From Streptomyces fradiae ATCC 10745 = DSM 40063 (GTDB lineage Bacteria; Actinomycetota; Actinomycetes; Streptomycetales; Streptomycetaceae), in the NCBI RefSeq assembly GCF_008704425.1, contig NZ_CP023696.1, positions 5,682,501-5,746,500 on the forward strand: a stretch of 64,000 nt of DNA, written 5' to 3'. Under the pieces are notes generated by a model that did no database searches, had not been told where the DNA came from, and saw only the letters and a list, made by a program, of their open reading frames with translations. The position numbers were made by a program, and so were the translations under genes. Shown piece after piece: positions 51,250 to 58,347 of this stretch (position 1 is its first letter; each line of letters opens with the position of its first letter).

Positions 51250-52494
51250 GTGCACGACACCACGGGGCTCCTCATCGAACTCGGGGCCGTCATCCTCGTG
51301 CTCGGACTCGTCGGCCGCGTCGCCGAACGGGTCGGGCTCTCCCCGATCCCGCTCTACCTCCTCGCGGGCCTGGCCGTCGGCGAGGGCGGACTCGTCCCGC
51401 TCCACGCGAGCGCCGACTTCGTGGCGGTGGGCGCCGAGATCGGCGTGATCCTGCTGCTGCTCCTGCTCGGCCTGGAGTACAGCGCCGGCGAACTCGTCGG
51501 CAGCCTGCGCACCCAGTACCCCGCGGGCGTCGTCGACCTCGTCCTCAACGCCCTGCCCGGCGCCGCCGCCGCCCTCCTGCTCGGCTGGGGGCCGGTCGCC
51601 GCGTTCGCCCTCGCGGGGATCACCTGGGTGTCGTCGTCCGGCGTCGTCGCCAAGATTCTCACCGACCTCGGGCGGCTCGGCAACCGGGAGACCCCCGTCG
51701 TCCTGGGCCTCCTCGTCATGGAGGACCTGTCGATGGCCCTCTACCTGCCCCTGCTCACCGTCCTGCTCGCCGGGGTGGGCCTCGCGGGCGGCAGCGTGAC
51801 CCTGCTGCTCTCCCTCGGCACGGTCTCCGTCGTGCTCTACCTGGCGCTTCGCCACGGGCGCCACATCAGCCGCGCCGTCTCCTCCGACAACCCGGAGATG
51901 CTGCTCCTCATGGTCCTCGGCGTGACCGTCCTGGTCGCCGGGGTCGCCCAGCGGCTCCAGGTGTCCGCCGCCGTCGGCGCGTTCCTCGTCGGCATCGCCC
52001 TGTCCGGGGAGGTGGCGGAGGGCGCCCGCCGCACCCTCGCGCCGCTGCGCGACCTGTTCGCGGCGGTGTTCTTCCTGTTCTTCGGCCTGTCCACCGTGCC
52101 CGCGGACATCCCGCCCGTGCTGCTGCCGGCGCTGCTCCTCGCCGCCGTCACCGCGCTCACCAAGCTGGCCACCGGCTGGTACGCGGCCGGGCGCGCCGGG
52201 GTGGGGCGGCGCGGCCGGCTGCGGGCGGGCGGGGCGCTCGTGGCGCGCGGCGAGTTCTCGGTGGTCGTCGCGGGGCTGGCGGCCGGGGCCGAGCCGAGGA
52301 TCGGCCCGCTGACCACCGCGTACGTGCTGATCCTCGTCATGGCCGGCCCGTTCACCGCCCGCTGGACGCAGCCGGCCGTGGACGGGGTCCGCGACCTGGT
52401 GGTGCGGGCCGGGCGGCGCCGCACGCAGGCCCCGCCCGGCCGGGGCGACCGGGAGAGGGGCCCCGAGAGCGCCGGGGCGCGCCCGGCGGGCTGA
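51250..52494 (+). CDS. Cation:proton antiporter (CPA2 family)
   Basis: 414 residues from GTG 51250 (GGGGGTGAT upstream). About 12 membrane segments of the Na+/H+ exchanger fold (LLLLLLGLEYSAGEL, ITWVSSSGVVAKIL, LGLLVMEDLSMALYLPLL, VSAAVGAFLVGIALSGEV, FFLFFGLSTVPADIPP, RAGGALVARGEFSVVVAGL). It exchanges K+ or Na+ for protons across the plasma membrane. The RGEFS and FGLS motifs are typical of KefB/KhtU-like members. A KhtT-like TrkA-C regulator, usually encoded just upstream, is missing. Confidence 0.92.
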   Translation: MHDTTGLLIELGAVILVLGLVGRVAERVGLSPIPLYLLAGLAVGEGGLVPLHASADFVAVGAEIGVILLLLLLGLEYSAGELVGSLRTQYPAGVVDLVLNALPGAAAALLLGWGPVAAFALAGITWVSSSGVVAKILTDLGRLGNRETPVVLGLLVMEDLSMALYLPLLTVLLAGVGLAGGSVTLLLSLGTVSVVLYLALRHGRHISRAVSSDNPEMLLLMVLGVTVLVAGVAQRLQVSAAVGAFLVGIALSGEVAEGARRTLAPLRDLFAAVFFLFFGLSTVPADIPPVLLPALLLAAVTALTKLATGWYAAGRAGVGRRGRLRAGGALVARGEFSVVVAGLAAGAEPRIGPLTTAYVLILVMAGPFTARWTQPAVDGVRDLVVRAGRRRTQAPPGRGDRERGPESAGARPAG

Positions 52495-52755
52495 CCGCCC
52501 GGACCGGTACGGGGCCCGCGGCCCGCGCGGCCCGCGCCACATGTCCCGTCACCCCGCCCCGACGTCCCCGCATCAGCCCGCCCGCGCACCCCGCCCCGCC
52601 TCGCACCCGCCCGCCCGCGCGCCCCGCCCCGCACCCGCCCGCGCGGGCGCGCCGCCCCACGGGACTCGCGCACCCGTCGCCCCACACACCCCGCCCCGCG
52701 ACGCCCGCGCGCCGCCCCGCACCCGCATCCCGCCCCCGCGCGCCCCCCCGCGCGC

Positions 52756-53538
52756 TCAGTCCCCCCGCACCGCCACCAGCACGCAGCTCGGGCCGTACTG
52801 CCAGACGGGCCCCGCCGCCTCGAAGCCCGCCATGTGCAGGAGCCGGACGTGGCGCTGGAGGGTCAGCCCGTTGTCGCCGCCCGCGCCGGGGCCGCGCCGG
52901 GCCCGTTCCGCGAGCGGCCCGGCCAGTTCGGGCGCGGCCGACGCCGCCTCCCACCAGCCCCGCCAGTCCTCGGCGGCGTCGGCCCCGTGCCGCTCGGCGT
53001 GGCGGCGCCCCACCACCTCGGCGAGCGCGGCCACCGCCGGGTCCTCCTGGAAGAGGTGGTCGCCGTTGACGAGGACGCCGCCCGGCCGCAGCGACTCCCG
53101 CACCTGCTCGTACACCGACAGCAGCGCCGGCTCCGGCAGGTAGTGCAGGGCCGTCGCGGACACCACCGCGTCCAGCGGCCGGCCCAGGTCCAGCCCCTCC
53201 AGCCAGCCGGGCGCCCCGATCGTCACGTCGGCGAACCGCACGTGCGCCCCGTGGTGCGCCCGGCCCAGCGCCAGCAGCAGCGGGTCGGTGTCCACACCGA
53301 CCACCTCGGCGTGCGGCAGCCGCCCGGCCAGCCGGGCCGCCAGCGAGCCGGGGCCGCAGCCGAGGTCGGCGACGAGGGGCCGGGGCACGCCCGCCACCGC
53401 CGTCTCCACCACGTCGGCGATGACCGTGAAGCGCGCTTCCCGGTCACAGGCGTACCGCTCCTGCTGGAGGTCCCACCGGCGGATCCACTCACCCGCCCGC
53501 TCGGGCGTCAGCCGACGCGACATCACTCCTTGAGACAT
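52756..53538 (-). CDS. Class I SAM-dependent methyltransferase
   Basis: 260 residues. SAM-binding motif I is VADLGCGPGSLAARL (about 56-70), motif II GVDTDPLLLALG (about 79-90) and motif III LDAVVSATALHYLPEPALLSVY (about 122-143). A C-terminal helical segment (HVRLLHMAGFEAAGPVWQYGPSCVLVA) closes the Rossmann fold. The substrate is unknown. It lies 29 bp downstream of the SufS-like gene and so is probably the last gene of the PLP-enzyme operon, where it would methylate an intermediate or product. Confidence 0.88.
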   Translation of the reverse strand: MSQGVMSRRLTPERAGEWIRRWDLQQERYACDREARFTVIADVVETAVAGVPRPLVADLGCGPGSLAARLAGRLPHAEVVGVDTDPLLLALGRAHHGAHVRFADVTIGAPGWLEGLDLGRPLDAVVSATALHYLPEPALLSVYEQVRESLRPGGVLVNGDHLFQEDPAVAALAEVVGRRHAERHGADAAEDWRGWWEAASAAPELAGPLAERARRGPGAGGDNGLTLQRHVRLLHMAGFEAAGPVWQYGPSCVLVAVRGD

Positions 53539-53567
53539 CGTCCCCTCGTGCTCCCTTGCTCATCGTG

Positions 53568-54812
53568 CTATCGCCGCCCGCCGGGCCGGTCACCGGCCAG
53601 GTCGGACAGCACACCGAGGAGCCGGTCGATCTCCTCGGGCGTGTTGTAGACGTGCACGCTCACGCGTACCGAGGCGTCGCTCTCGCCCGCGCGGGCCTGG
53701 CACAGGCCGTCGGCCCGCACCAGCAGCCCGTGCGCGGCCAACACGAACCCCAGGTCGTTGGCGCCGACCGCGCGGTGCCGGAACGTCACCAGGCCCTGTC
53801 GGCGCTGCACCGGCGAGCCGGCCTCCAGGCTGAGCGGGCAGCCCAGCACCTCGTACGCGCCGAGCCGGCTCAGCCCGTCCGTCAGGCGTACGCCGAGCCC
53901 GACCGTCCACTCCTCGATGCGGTCCGGGCCCGCCGCGTCGAGCCAGTCCAGCGCGGCCCGCAGGCTGACGATCCCGGCCGTGTTGGGCGTGCCGTGCCAG
54001 CCGCCCGGCCGGAAGGGGCCGCCCCGCCGCCCGCGCGCCCACACCACGCCGGTCCCCGGCAGCGCCATCGCCTTGTGCCCGGAGAACACCAGGAAGTCGA
54101 CGTCCAGCGCCCCGAGGTCCACCGGCAGGTGGCCCACGCTCTGCGCGGCGTCCAGGCACAGCACCGCGTCCGGCCCGACGGCCTGCCGCACCCGGTGCAC
54201 GTTCATGTCGGCCCCGTACACGTGGTGGACGTGGGTCACCGCCACGAACCGCAGCCGCTCCCCGGCGGACGCGGCCAGCGCCGCCAGCGCCTCCATGTCG
54301 TAGTCGCGCGAGTCCCGCTGGTACGGCAGGGGGTGCACGGTGATCCGCACGCCCCGCTCGGCCAGCAGGTCCCGCGCCTCCAGCCACGGCAGGTGGTTGG
54401 CCTCGTGGTCGGCGAACGGCACCGCGATCTCGTCGCCGTCGGCCAGCTCCCGCACCAGCCAGTCCCGCGCGACGGTCCGCAGGCCCTCCGTCGTCCCGCC
54501 GGTGAACCACACGGCGGAGCGGTCCGGCTCCGGGTCGCCCAGGAAGGCCTTGACCCGCTCGCGGGTCTCCTCGATCAGCGCCGTCGTCCGGTTCGCCCAG
54601 GTGTAGGTGCCGCGCCCGGCGTTGGCGTTGCACCCCGTCAGATAGGCGTGCACGGCGTCCAGCACCGCCCGTGGCTTCTGCGCGGTGGCCGCGCTGTCCA
54701 GATAGGCCAGGTCGGGGTGGCCGGTCACGATGGGGAACTGCTCGCGCAGCGGCTCCTGCCACGCGCGCAGCCCGGCGGCCGGCGCGGTGCCCGTCACGGA
54801 GGTGGTACGCAT
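53568..54812 (-). CDS. Aminotransferase class V-fold PLP enzyme (SufS/cysteine-desulfurase-like)
   Basis: 414 residues. PLP signatures: Asp221 in CLDAAQSVGHLPVD, the Schiff-base Lys247 in FSGHKAM, and the N-terminal LAYLDSAATAQKPRAV. The fold is that of SufS/CsdA. At the place of the persulfide Cys, this protein has Cys371 in VRADGLCQARAGES. The surrounding sequence differs from the SufS RxGHHCAxP motif, so cysteine desulfuration is uncertain and another beta/gamma elimination or lyase reaction is possible. It starts 11 bases after the stop of the cysteine synthase-rhodanese fusion and belongs to the same operon. Confidence 0.9.
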   Translation of the reverse strand: MRTTSVTGTAPAAGLRAWQEPLREQFPIVTGHPDLAYLDSAATAQKPRAVLDAVHAYLTGCNANAGRGTYTWANRTTALIEETRERVKAFLGDPEPDRSAVWFTGGTTEGLRTVARDWLVRELADGDEIAVPFADHEANHLPWLEARDLLAERGVRITVHPLPYQRDSRDYDMEALAALAASAGERLRFVAVTHVHHVYGADMNVHRVRQAVGPDAVLCLDAAQSVGHLPVDLGALDVDFLVFSGHKAMALPGTGVVWARGRRGGPFRPGGWHGTPNTAGIVSLRAALDWLDAAGPDRIEEWTVGLGVRLTDGLSRLGAYEVLGCPLSLEAGSPVQRRQGLVTFRHRAVGANDLGFVLAAHGLLVRADGLCQARAGESDASVRVSVHVYNTPEEIDRLLGVLSDLAGDRPGGRR

Positions 54813-54823
54813 CGGCCGCCCCC

Positions 54824-56158
54824 TCAGTCCCGCACCATCGGCGCGCCCGCGTCCCGCCAGGCGATCACCCCGCCGGCGAGGCTGCGCACGTCCCGGTGGC
54901 CCATGCGGGCGAGCAGCGCCGCGTACGTGGCGGACTTCTCGCCGACGGGGCAGACCAGCAGCACCGGCTGGGACCTGCCGAAGGGCGGCCCGCCGTGCAG
55001 CAGCTCCTCGAACAGCTCGTCCACGATGTTGACGGACCCCTCGATGTGCAGCGCCTCGAAGGCGAAGGACCCGCGCAGGTCGACCACGAGGGGCCGCTCC
55101 GCCGCGATCCACGCCCGTGCCTCCTCGACCCCGACGGAGCGCACCTCCGCCAGCTCGCGCGGCGTCACCGTGGCGGGGGAGTTGGGCCGGGGCGGGCGGC
55201 GCAGCAGCTCGGGGCGGCGCTGCCGCACGTAGCTCATGTAGCTCTCGACGCGGTCGCAGACGATGAACACGGCCGTGCCGCGCCGCCCGTCCCCGGCCCG
55301 CGCCAGCTCGGCGTCCCGCTCGCGCAGATGGCGCACGGCCCCGAAGTAGGCGGCGCCGCCGGTCGGCCCGCCGAGGATGCCGCAGCGCCGCACGAGCGTC
55401 AGCATGCCGTCGATGGCCTCGTCGGCGGAGACCGCCTCCAGCGCGTCGTAGGTCTCCGGGTCGAACAGGCCGACCTCGTGGACCTCGTCGATGTCCCGGA
55501 TGCCGGGCACGAAGTCGCCCTTCTGCGCGACCAGTCCGACCACGCGGATGTCCGGGTCGTGGGCGCGCAGCGCGCGGGCGGCGCCGGTGGACGACCCGGC
55601 CGTGCCCACGCACGCCACGAACCAGTCGGGCGCCGTCCCGCCCAGGTCCTTGATGATCTCCGGACCGGTGCCGGAGGCGTGGGCCTCGGCGTTGGCCGGG
55701 TTGTAGTACTGGTCGGTGTGGAGGTAGCGGCCGTCGTCCTCGGTGAGCATCCGGTGGATGCGGGTGAGCGGGTCCTCGGTGGCGGTCGGGTCGAGGCACT
55801 CGGCCTGGCCGGGCAGCTCCTCGATCTCGGCGCCCAGCAGGAGCAGCAGGTCCTTGATCTCGGGGACCTTCATCCGGTTGGTGACGCTGCGGAACGGCAG
55901 TCCGTGCACGCCGGCGATGACGGCGAGCGCCTTGGCGGTGTTGCCGCTGGACAGCTCGACGACGGTACGGCCGTGCCGCCGGGCGTCCTCCAGGTGCGGG
56001 CGCGCCATCCGCCAGGCCGCGCGGTCCTTGACGGAGCCGAACGGGTTGAGCATCTCCAGCTTGGCGTACAGGTCGATGTGGCGCAGCCCGTGCACCTCGG
56101 GGGCTATCCGGACGAGGGGGGTGTCGCCGATGGCGTCGGTGATGTGCTCGTACCTCAT
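54824..56158 (-). CDS. PLP-dependent cysteine synthase family protein fused to a rhodanese domain
   Basis: 444 residues. Residues 1-about 330 are a fold-type II cysteine synthase/SbnA-like enzyme: GDTPLVRI, Lys44 in NPFGSVKDRA (Schiff base), SSGNTAKALAVI (substrate loop) and GTAGSSTGAARAL (PLP phosphate loop). About 345-444 is a rhodanese domain with active-site Cys403 in VCPVGEKSATYAALLARMGH. The usual acceptor is O-acetylserine or O-phosphoserine, with an amine or sulfur nucleophile. The fused rhodanese could deliver persulfide sulfur. Its ATG overlaps the Y4yA stop (ATGA), and it is followed by a SufS-like gene. Confidence 0.92.
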   Translation of the reverse strand: MRYEHITDAIGDTPLVRIAPEVHGLRHIDLYAKLEMLNPFGSVKDRAAWRMARPHLEDARRHGRTVVELSSGNTAKALAVIAGVHGLPFRSVTNRMKVPEIKDLLLLLGAEIEELPGQAECLDPTATEDPLTRIHRMLTEDDGRYLHTDQYYNPANAEAHASGTGPEIIKDLGGTAPDWFVACVGTAGSSTGAARALRAHDPDIRVVGLVAQKGDFVPGIRDIDEVHEVGLFDPETYDALEAVSADEAIDGMLTLVRRCGILGGPTGGAAYFGAVRHLRERDAELARAGDGRRGTAVFIVCDRVESYMSYVRQRRPELLRRPPRPNSPATVTPRELAEVRSVGVEEARAWIAAERPLVVDLRGSFAFEALHIEGSVNIVDELFEELLHGGPPFGRSQPVLLVCPVGEKSATYAALLARMGHRDVRSLAGGVIAWRDAGAPMVRD

Positions 56159-57696
56159 GCGTCGTCCCCCGCGGTCAGGTGCGGCCAGTACTGTTCGTCG
56201 AGGCACCAGCTCCACGGCCCGGTGTCGCCCTCCCGGTGGACGGCGACCTTGCGGGCGATGGGCTGGTGCAGGGCGTGGTCGGCGGTGAAGTCCATGAAGT
56301 ACCCGGCGGTGTTGGCGAAGGCCAGCAGGTCGCCGGGGCGCGGCTCGTGCGCCAGGTGCACCAGGCGGCGGGTGATCAGGTCGGACTCCAGGCACAGGTT
56401 GCCCAGGAGGTACACCCCGACCCCCGCCCCGGCCCCGGACCCGGCTGCGTCCCCGGACCCGGCCGCGACCCCGGACCCGGCCGGCGGGCCGCCGTTCCCC
56501 TCCGGCCGCGGGGCCGCCGGGACCAGCACGGGGTCGAGGAGCAGCCCGTGGTCCTCCAGGCCGATGTCGCGTGCGTTCGCCGCGAGCCGCACCAGCCGCT
56601 CCCCGGCCGCCGTGACGCGGACCTCCAGCACCCTCGCCAGGGTGAGGCCGCACTGGTCGGTGAGGGCGCGGCCGGGCTCGGTGTGCAGGTCGTACAGGTT
56701 CTCCAGGAGCAGCGTGGCCAGCGGGCGGCCCAGCGACGGGGCGGTCTGGGCGAGCAGTTCGTCCAGGTAGCGGGGCCCGGCGACGGGGCGGTGGGCCGGG
56801 TAGACGCTCAACGTGCCGCGCAGGGTGCCGTTCTCGCCGCGCAGACCGTAGCCGTGGCCCTCCCAGGTGAGCGGGGGGCGGCGGCCCAGCAGGGCGCGGG
56901 TCAGCTCCGTGGTGTACCGCTCCCACTGGGCGCCGTCGGCCAGGTAGTCGACGCCGAACCCGCCGCCGACGTCGACGCACCGGGGCCGCAGGCCGCGCCG
57001 CCGCGCCTCGTCCAGGACGCGCAGGCAGCCGTCGAGGGCGGCGGCCTTCTCGGCGAGCCCCATGGTGTCCAGGTGGTAGGACACGCCGGTGAGGTCGACG
57101 CTGTCGCCGTGCTTCTCCACCAGGTCGAGCAGCGGCCCGGCGTCGGCGGCCGGGGTGCCGAAGCGGCTGCGCCGGGTGAGGACGCGGGTGCCGGGCGCGG
57201 CGAAGTCGGAGAGCCTCGGCAGGACGGGCACGCGCGGCAGCCCGAACCGCTCCACCAGCCGGGCCAGCGAGGTCAGTTCGGCGGGTGAGTCCACGGCGAC
57301 GGTGACCCCGGTACGGGCGGCGAGCCACAGGTAGTCGGGGTCCTTGGGGCCGGTCGCGACGATCCGGTCCGGGGTCAGGCCGGCGCCGAGCGCGTGCTGG
57401 AGCTCGCCGAGCGACGCCACGTCCACGCCGACGGCGGCGGCCGGGCCGGTCGCGGCGAGCCGGCGCAGCAGCGCGCTGGAGCGGTTCGCCTTGTGGGCGT
57501 AGAGGACCCGGCCGCCGAGCCGGTGCCGGGCGTACACGGCGCGGAAGGCGCGCACGTTGTCGGCGATCTGGTCCGGCAGCACGAGGTTGAGCGGCGAGCC
57601 CAGGGCGGTGACGAGGGGGTGGAGGAAGGCGGGTGAGTCCAGCAGCGACGCAAGCCGCGGCTCCAGGCGTGGTGCGAGATACAGCGGTTCGCTCAT
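56155..57696 (-). CDS. Y4yA family PLP-dependent enzyme (fold-III decarboxylase-like)
   Basis: 513 residues with an alanine-racemase-like barrel: Lys69 in YAHKANRS (Schiff base), GVDVASLGELQHAL, DVGGGFGVDYL, and a C-terminal beta domain with GNLCLESDLITRR and FANTAGYFMDF. This is the layout of diaminopimelate/ornithine decarboxylases and of the Y4yA group, which in rhizobia lies beside siderophore-type genes (recalled). It would decarboxylate an amino acid or a conjugate. A Gly/Ser/Ala-rich repeat insertion sits near residues 415-445. First gene of a four-gene operon preceded by a Zur-like box. Confidence 0.88.
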   Translation of the reverse strand: MSEPLYLAPRLEPRLASLLDSPAFLHPLVTALGSPLNLVLPDQIADNVRAFRAVYARHRLGGRVLYAHKANRSSALLRRLAATGPAAAVGVDVASLGELQHALGAGLTPDRIVATGPKDPDYLWLAARTGVTVAVDSPAELTSLARLVERFGLPRVPVLPRLSDFAAPGTRVLTRRSRFGTPAADAGPLLDLVEKHGDSVDLTGVSYHLDTMGLAEKAAALDGCLRVLDEARRRGLRPRCVDVGGGFGVDYLADGAQWERYTTELTRALLGRRPPLTWEGHGYGLRGENGTLRGTLSVYPAHRPVAGPRYLDELLAQTAPSLGRPLATLLLENLYDLHTEPGRALTDQCGLTLARVLEVRVTAAGERLVRLAANARDIGLEDHGLLLDPVLVPAAPRPEGNGGPPAGSGVAAGSGDAAGSGAGAGVGVYLLGNLCLESDLITRRLVHLAHEPRPGDLLAFANTAGYFMDFTADHALHQPIARKVAVHREGDTGPWSWCLDEQYWPHLTAGDDA

Positions 57697-57809
57697 GCGG
57701 GTCTGGTCCTGGTCCTCTCGGAGGGGCTGGAGGCAGGTGACGGGGGCGGAACTGCGTACTGCGCCCGAGTCTGACCGCGGGGCGCCCGGAGGACGAGCAT
57801 GCCATCACT

Positions 57810-57824
57810 TGGCAATGATTGTCA
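57810..57824. promoter_or_regulatory. Zur-box-like near-palindrome
   Basis: tggcaatgattgtca: 7-1-7 inverted repeat with a single mismatched pair and the AAT-G-ATT core typical of Streptomyces/mycobacterial zinc-uptake regulator sites (TGnnAAtnATTnnCA). On the minus strand it overlaps a possible -35 (atgaca) with a weak -10 (catgct) 18 bp downstream, 114 bp before the Y4yA start. Zinc repression of the operon is the inference; an iron regulator would use a different, longer box. Confidence 0.6.
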
Positions 57825-57959
57825 TGAGCGTCAGTGCTGTCCCGCACCGATTCCGCGCAAACGGGAGGTGTGACTCCGCAGGCGGGCTGGGGTGCGCCGA
57901 TGGGTGCGCCCCCCGTGCGGCGCCCCGCCACGCGCCCCCCTGGCAGGCGACGGCATCAT

Positions 57960-58048
57960 GCGATCGGCGTATGCACGTATCGACACCGCCCCGCCGCGCG
58001 CCGCCCCCGGATACGGCGGAATGGGGGGCGTACGCATACGTCGATCGC
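57960..58048. promoter_or_regulatory. Widely spaced inverted pair of 15-bp elements
   Basis: gcgatcggcgtatgc (57960-57974) and gcatacgtcgatcgc (58034-58048) are reverse complements with one mismatch. Centres are 74 bp apart, about seven helical turns. Suggests a dimeric or loop-forming regulator site for the genes on either side. Confidence 0.45.
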
Positions 58049-58190
58049 CGTACGGAGGATGCGGCGGGAAAACCGGTGGCGCGGCCGGAGCGGCCCCGGC
58101 TAGCGTGGCGCGCGATGACGTTCCGACGCGCCGACCGCGATGGAGCGTGCCGAGACGCGACGCCGCCGCTCCGACGCGAGGGCGACCGAC

Positions 58191-58280
58191 AGGGAGGTGA
58201 GGGCATTGACGACTGCCACCACGCGGGTGCTGACCCCGCCCCAGAGACTCATCATTCCCGCTCCCGTGGCCTCCGGCTGA
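58191..58280 (+). other. Possible short upstream ORF before rsgA
   Basis: agggaggtga (58191-58200), one of the best ribosome sites in the window, is followed by TTG 58206 and 24 codons (beginning LTTATTRVLTPPQR) ending with TGA 58280, 67 bp before the rsgA start. A GTG at 58198 overlaps the site itself. No similarity to a known leader peptide is evident. Confidence 0.3.
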
Positions 58281-58347
58281 CCGAGCAGTCCGCCGCACGC
58301 GCCCGACGAGGCGCGCGCCGCCGGGGCCACCCTGCGAAGGGCACCCC

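Larger units (their letters stand above)
57697..58347. other. 651-bp divergent intergenic region of the PLP operon and rsgA
   Basis: The largest gap in the window. It contains a Zur-like near-palindrome (57810-57824), a pair of 15-bp inverted elements 74 bp apart (57960-57974 and 58034-58048), a possible promoter -10 (tagcgt near 58100), and a 24-codon open frame with a strong ribosome site (58191-58280). I find no longer gene; the open frames crossing this region lack family resemblance. Confidence 0.6.

Noticed and set aside
57810-57824. Iron (DmdR/IdeR) box before the PLP operon
   Set aside because: The 15-bp 7-1-7 site lacks the longer TTAGGTTAGGCTAACCTAA-type pattern; a zinc-type box fits better.
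57834-58200. Short ORFs on both strands in the rsgA/PLP-operon gap
   Set aside because: Composition and lack of ribosome sites fit GC-driven open frames; only the short ORF at 58206-58280 has a good site and is listed as tentative.
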